Below are positions 7,064 through 7,830 of a stretch of 7,830 bases of DNA, in pieces. The DNA is from Flavobacteriales bacterium (GTDB lineage Bacteria; Bacteroidota; Bacteroidia; Flavobacteriales_E; Vicingaceae). The number at the start of each line of letters is the position of its first letter. Position 1 is the stretch's first letter. Location of the stretch: the NCBI GenBank assembly GCA_029262915.1, contig JAJCYN010000048.1, forward strand, positions 1 through 7,830, read 5' to 3'. The position numbers were made by a program, and so were the translations under genes. The notes below the pieces were generated by a model that was given only the letters and a program-made list of their open reading frames with translations, was not told where the DNA came from and made no database searches.

Positions 7064-7830
7064 ATGAAATTACTTTATAAAATAATATTTATTGCTCTTT
7101 TCGCTCTTGGAATTACCAAAGCAAATGCACAATGCGGTCCTTTATCTAGTACAGATCTAGCCTGGAATCAGCACAATGGAAATATGTTTGATATTGTTTC
7201 TCTGAATCCAGTTATTATTACTCAGTTAGATATGGAATTAAGTGCTGGAATACACACTGTAGAAATATGGACAAGACCTGGTACTCATGTCGGGTTTCAG
7301 AATTCTGCTGTTGGGTGGACATTAGCTGGCACTGCTGTTGGAGTTGTTGGAGTTGTTGGGTCTCACTCTGTAATCCCCATAGTATTAAATGAATTTATAT
7401 GTCCTGGAAATAGGGGTGCTTTTTACGTAACTATTACCAGTGGTAGCTGGGTTAGTTATTCAAATGGAGCTGCAGTAGGAAATGTTAACGTTGCTGATGC
7501 TAACATTCAAATTTTAGAAGGAACAGGTAAAGTTTATCCTTTTGGAGGAAGTTTTCAACCCAGAGTTCCGAGAGTAACAGCTCATTATTCTTGTCCGCCA
7601 CCGGCAGGGCCTCCTGCCAATGCGGGTCCTGACCAAACAATTTGTTCTACAACTGCTATAATGTCCGGTAGTGCTGGAGGTGTATGGAGCATCGTTTCGG
7701 GAACTGGTGCTTTTAGTAATGTTAATGATCCAAATGCAACTATTACAGGATTATCTCCTGGATTAAATCAATTTCAATGGTCCACTGCTTGTCCAACAAC
7801 AACCGATATCGTAAATGTTACAGTTACCAC
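7064..7830 (+). CDS. Large secreted protein with N-terminal beta-rich module and PKD-like repeat, C-terminus beyond window
   Basis: The frame from the ATG at 7064 stays open for 255 codons to the right edge, so the gene is 3'-incomplete. Residues 1-22 are a signal peptide with a classic ANA cleavage motif (MKLLYKIIFIALFALGITKANA, then QCGP). Residues about 23-176 form one beta-rich module with phrases such as GNMFDIVSL, ITQLDMELSAGIHTVEIWTRPG and GFQNSAVGWTLAGTA, a type I recall from other Bacteroidota secreted proteins. A Pro-rich linker at 177-185 (CPPPAGPPA) leads into a PKD-like repeat, NAGPDQTIC (186-194) then VWSIVSGTGAF, typical of T9SS cargo arrays. More repeats and a C-terminal sorting domain probably follow outside the window. 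The start touches the upstream stop (TAAATG) and lacks a Shine-Dalgarno sequence, which suggests translation by reinitiation. Its role is probably adhesive or structural, inferred from architecture only. Confidence 0.88.
   Translation, partial: MKLLYKIIFIALFALGITKANAQCGPLSSTDLAWNQHNGNMFDIVSLNPVIITQLDMELSAGIHTVEIWTRPGTHVGFQNSAVGWTLAGTAVGVVGVVGSHSVIPIVLNEFICPGNRGAFYVTITSGSWVSYSNGAAVGNVNVADANIQILEGTGKVYPFGGSFQPRVPRVTAHYSCPPPAGPPANAGPDQTICSTTAIMSGSAGGVWSIVSGTGAFSNVNDPNATITGLSPGLNQFQWSTACPTTTDIVNVTVT
7337..7360 (+). repeat. Short 9-bp tandem repeat, in frame
   Basis: GTTGGAGTT occurs twice in a row (7337-7354), followed by GTTGGG, encoding VGVVGVVG within the N-terminal module of the secreted protein. 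Because the unit is a multiple of three, copy-number change would lengthen or shorten the protein without a frameshift. Confidence 0.6.

Overview
The window looks like chromosomal DNA from an AT-rich member of the Bacteroidota, most likely Flavobacteriales. This rests on three things: a DUF2480 protein (a family essentially confined to Bacteroidota), very large secreted proteins built from PKD and other beta-sandwich modules as in type IX secretion (T9SS) cargo, and TAnnTTTG-type promoter elements with few Shine-Dalgarno sequences. No mobile element, CRISPR array, tRNA or rRNA was found.

Left half (1-4184, minus strand): one reading frame stays open for 1394 codons and runs off the left edge. 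It encodes a signal peptide, a DUF7948-like N-terminal domain ending in a DPW motif, a probable beta-propeller, one Ig/SprB-like module, and an array of at least nine PKD or PKD-like domains. It is a probable cell-surface or secreted T9SS substrate whose C-terminus, where a sorting domain would sit, is outside the window.

Centre (4371-6513): two intracellular genes are divergently transcribed from a 76-bp gap that holds a TAAATTTG element on each strand. Leftward is a complete 168-aa DUF2480 protein of unknown function. Rightward is a complete 519-aa aldehyde dehydrogenase of the ALDH7/antiquitin type, the probable L-aminoadipate-semialdehyde / piperideine-6-carboxylate dehydrogenase of lysine catabolism.

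Right end (6514-7830, plus strand): after a spacer with a weak terminator candidate, a promoter candidate and a perfect 8-bp hairpin, there is a two-gene unit. A small secreted protein of about 103 aa and unknown function has a stop codon directly abutting (TAAATG) the start of a second large secreted protein. That second gene carries a signal peptide, an N-terminal beta-rich module and a PKD-like repeat, and is cut by the right edge.

Two large secreted-protein genes thus flank two housekeeping-type genes. The least explained element is the small secreted protein apparently translationally coupled to its large secreted neighbour. Nothing in the window amounts to a clearly new biological system.
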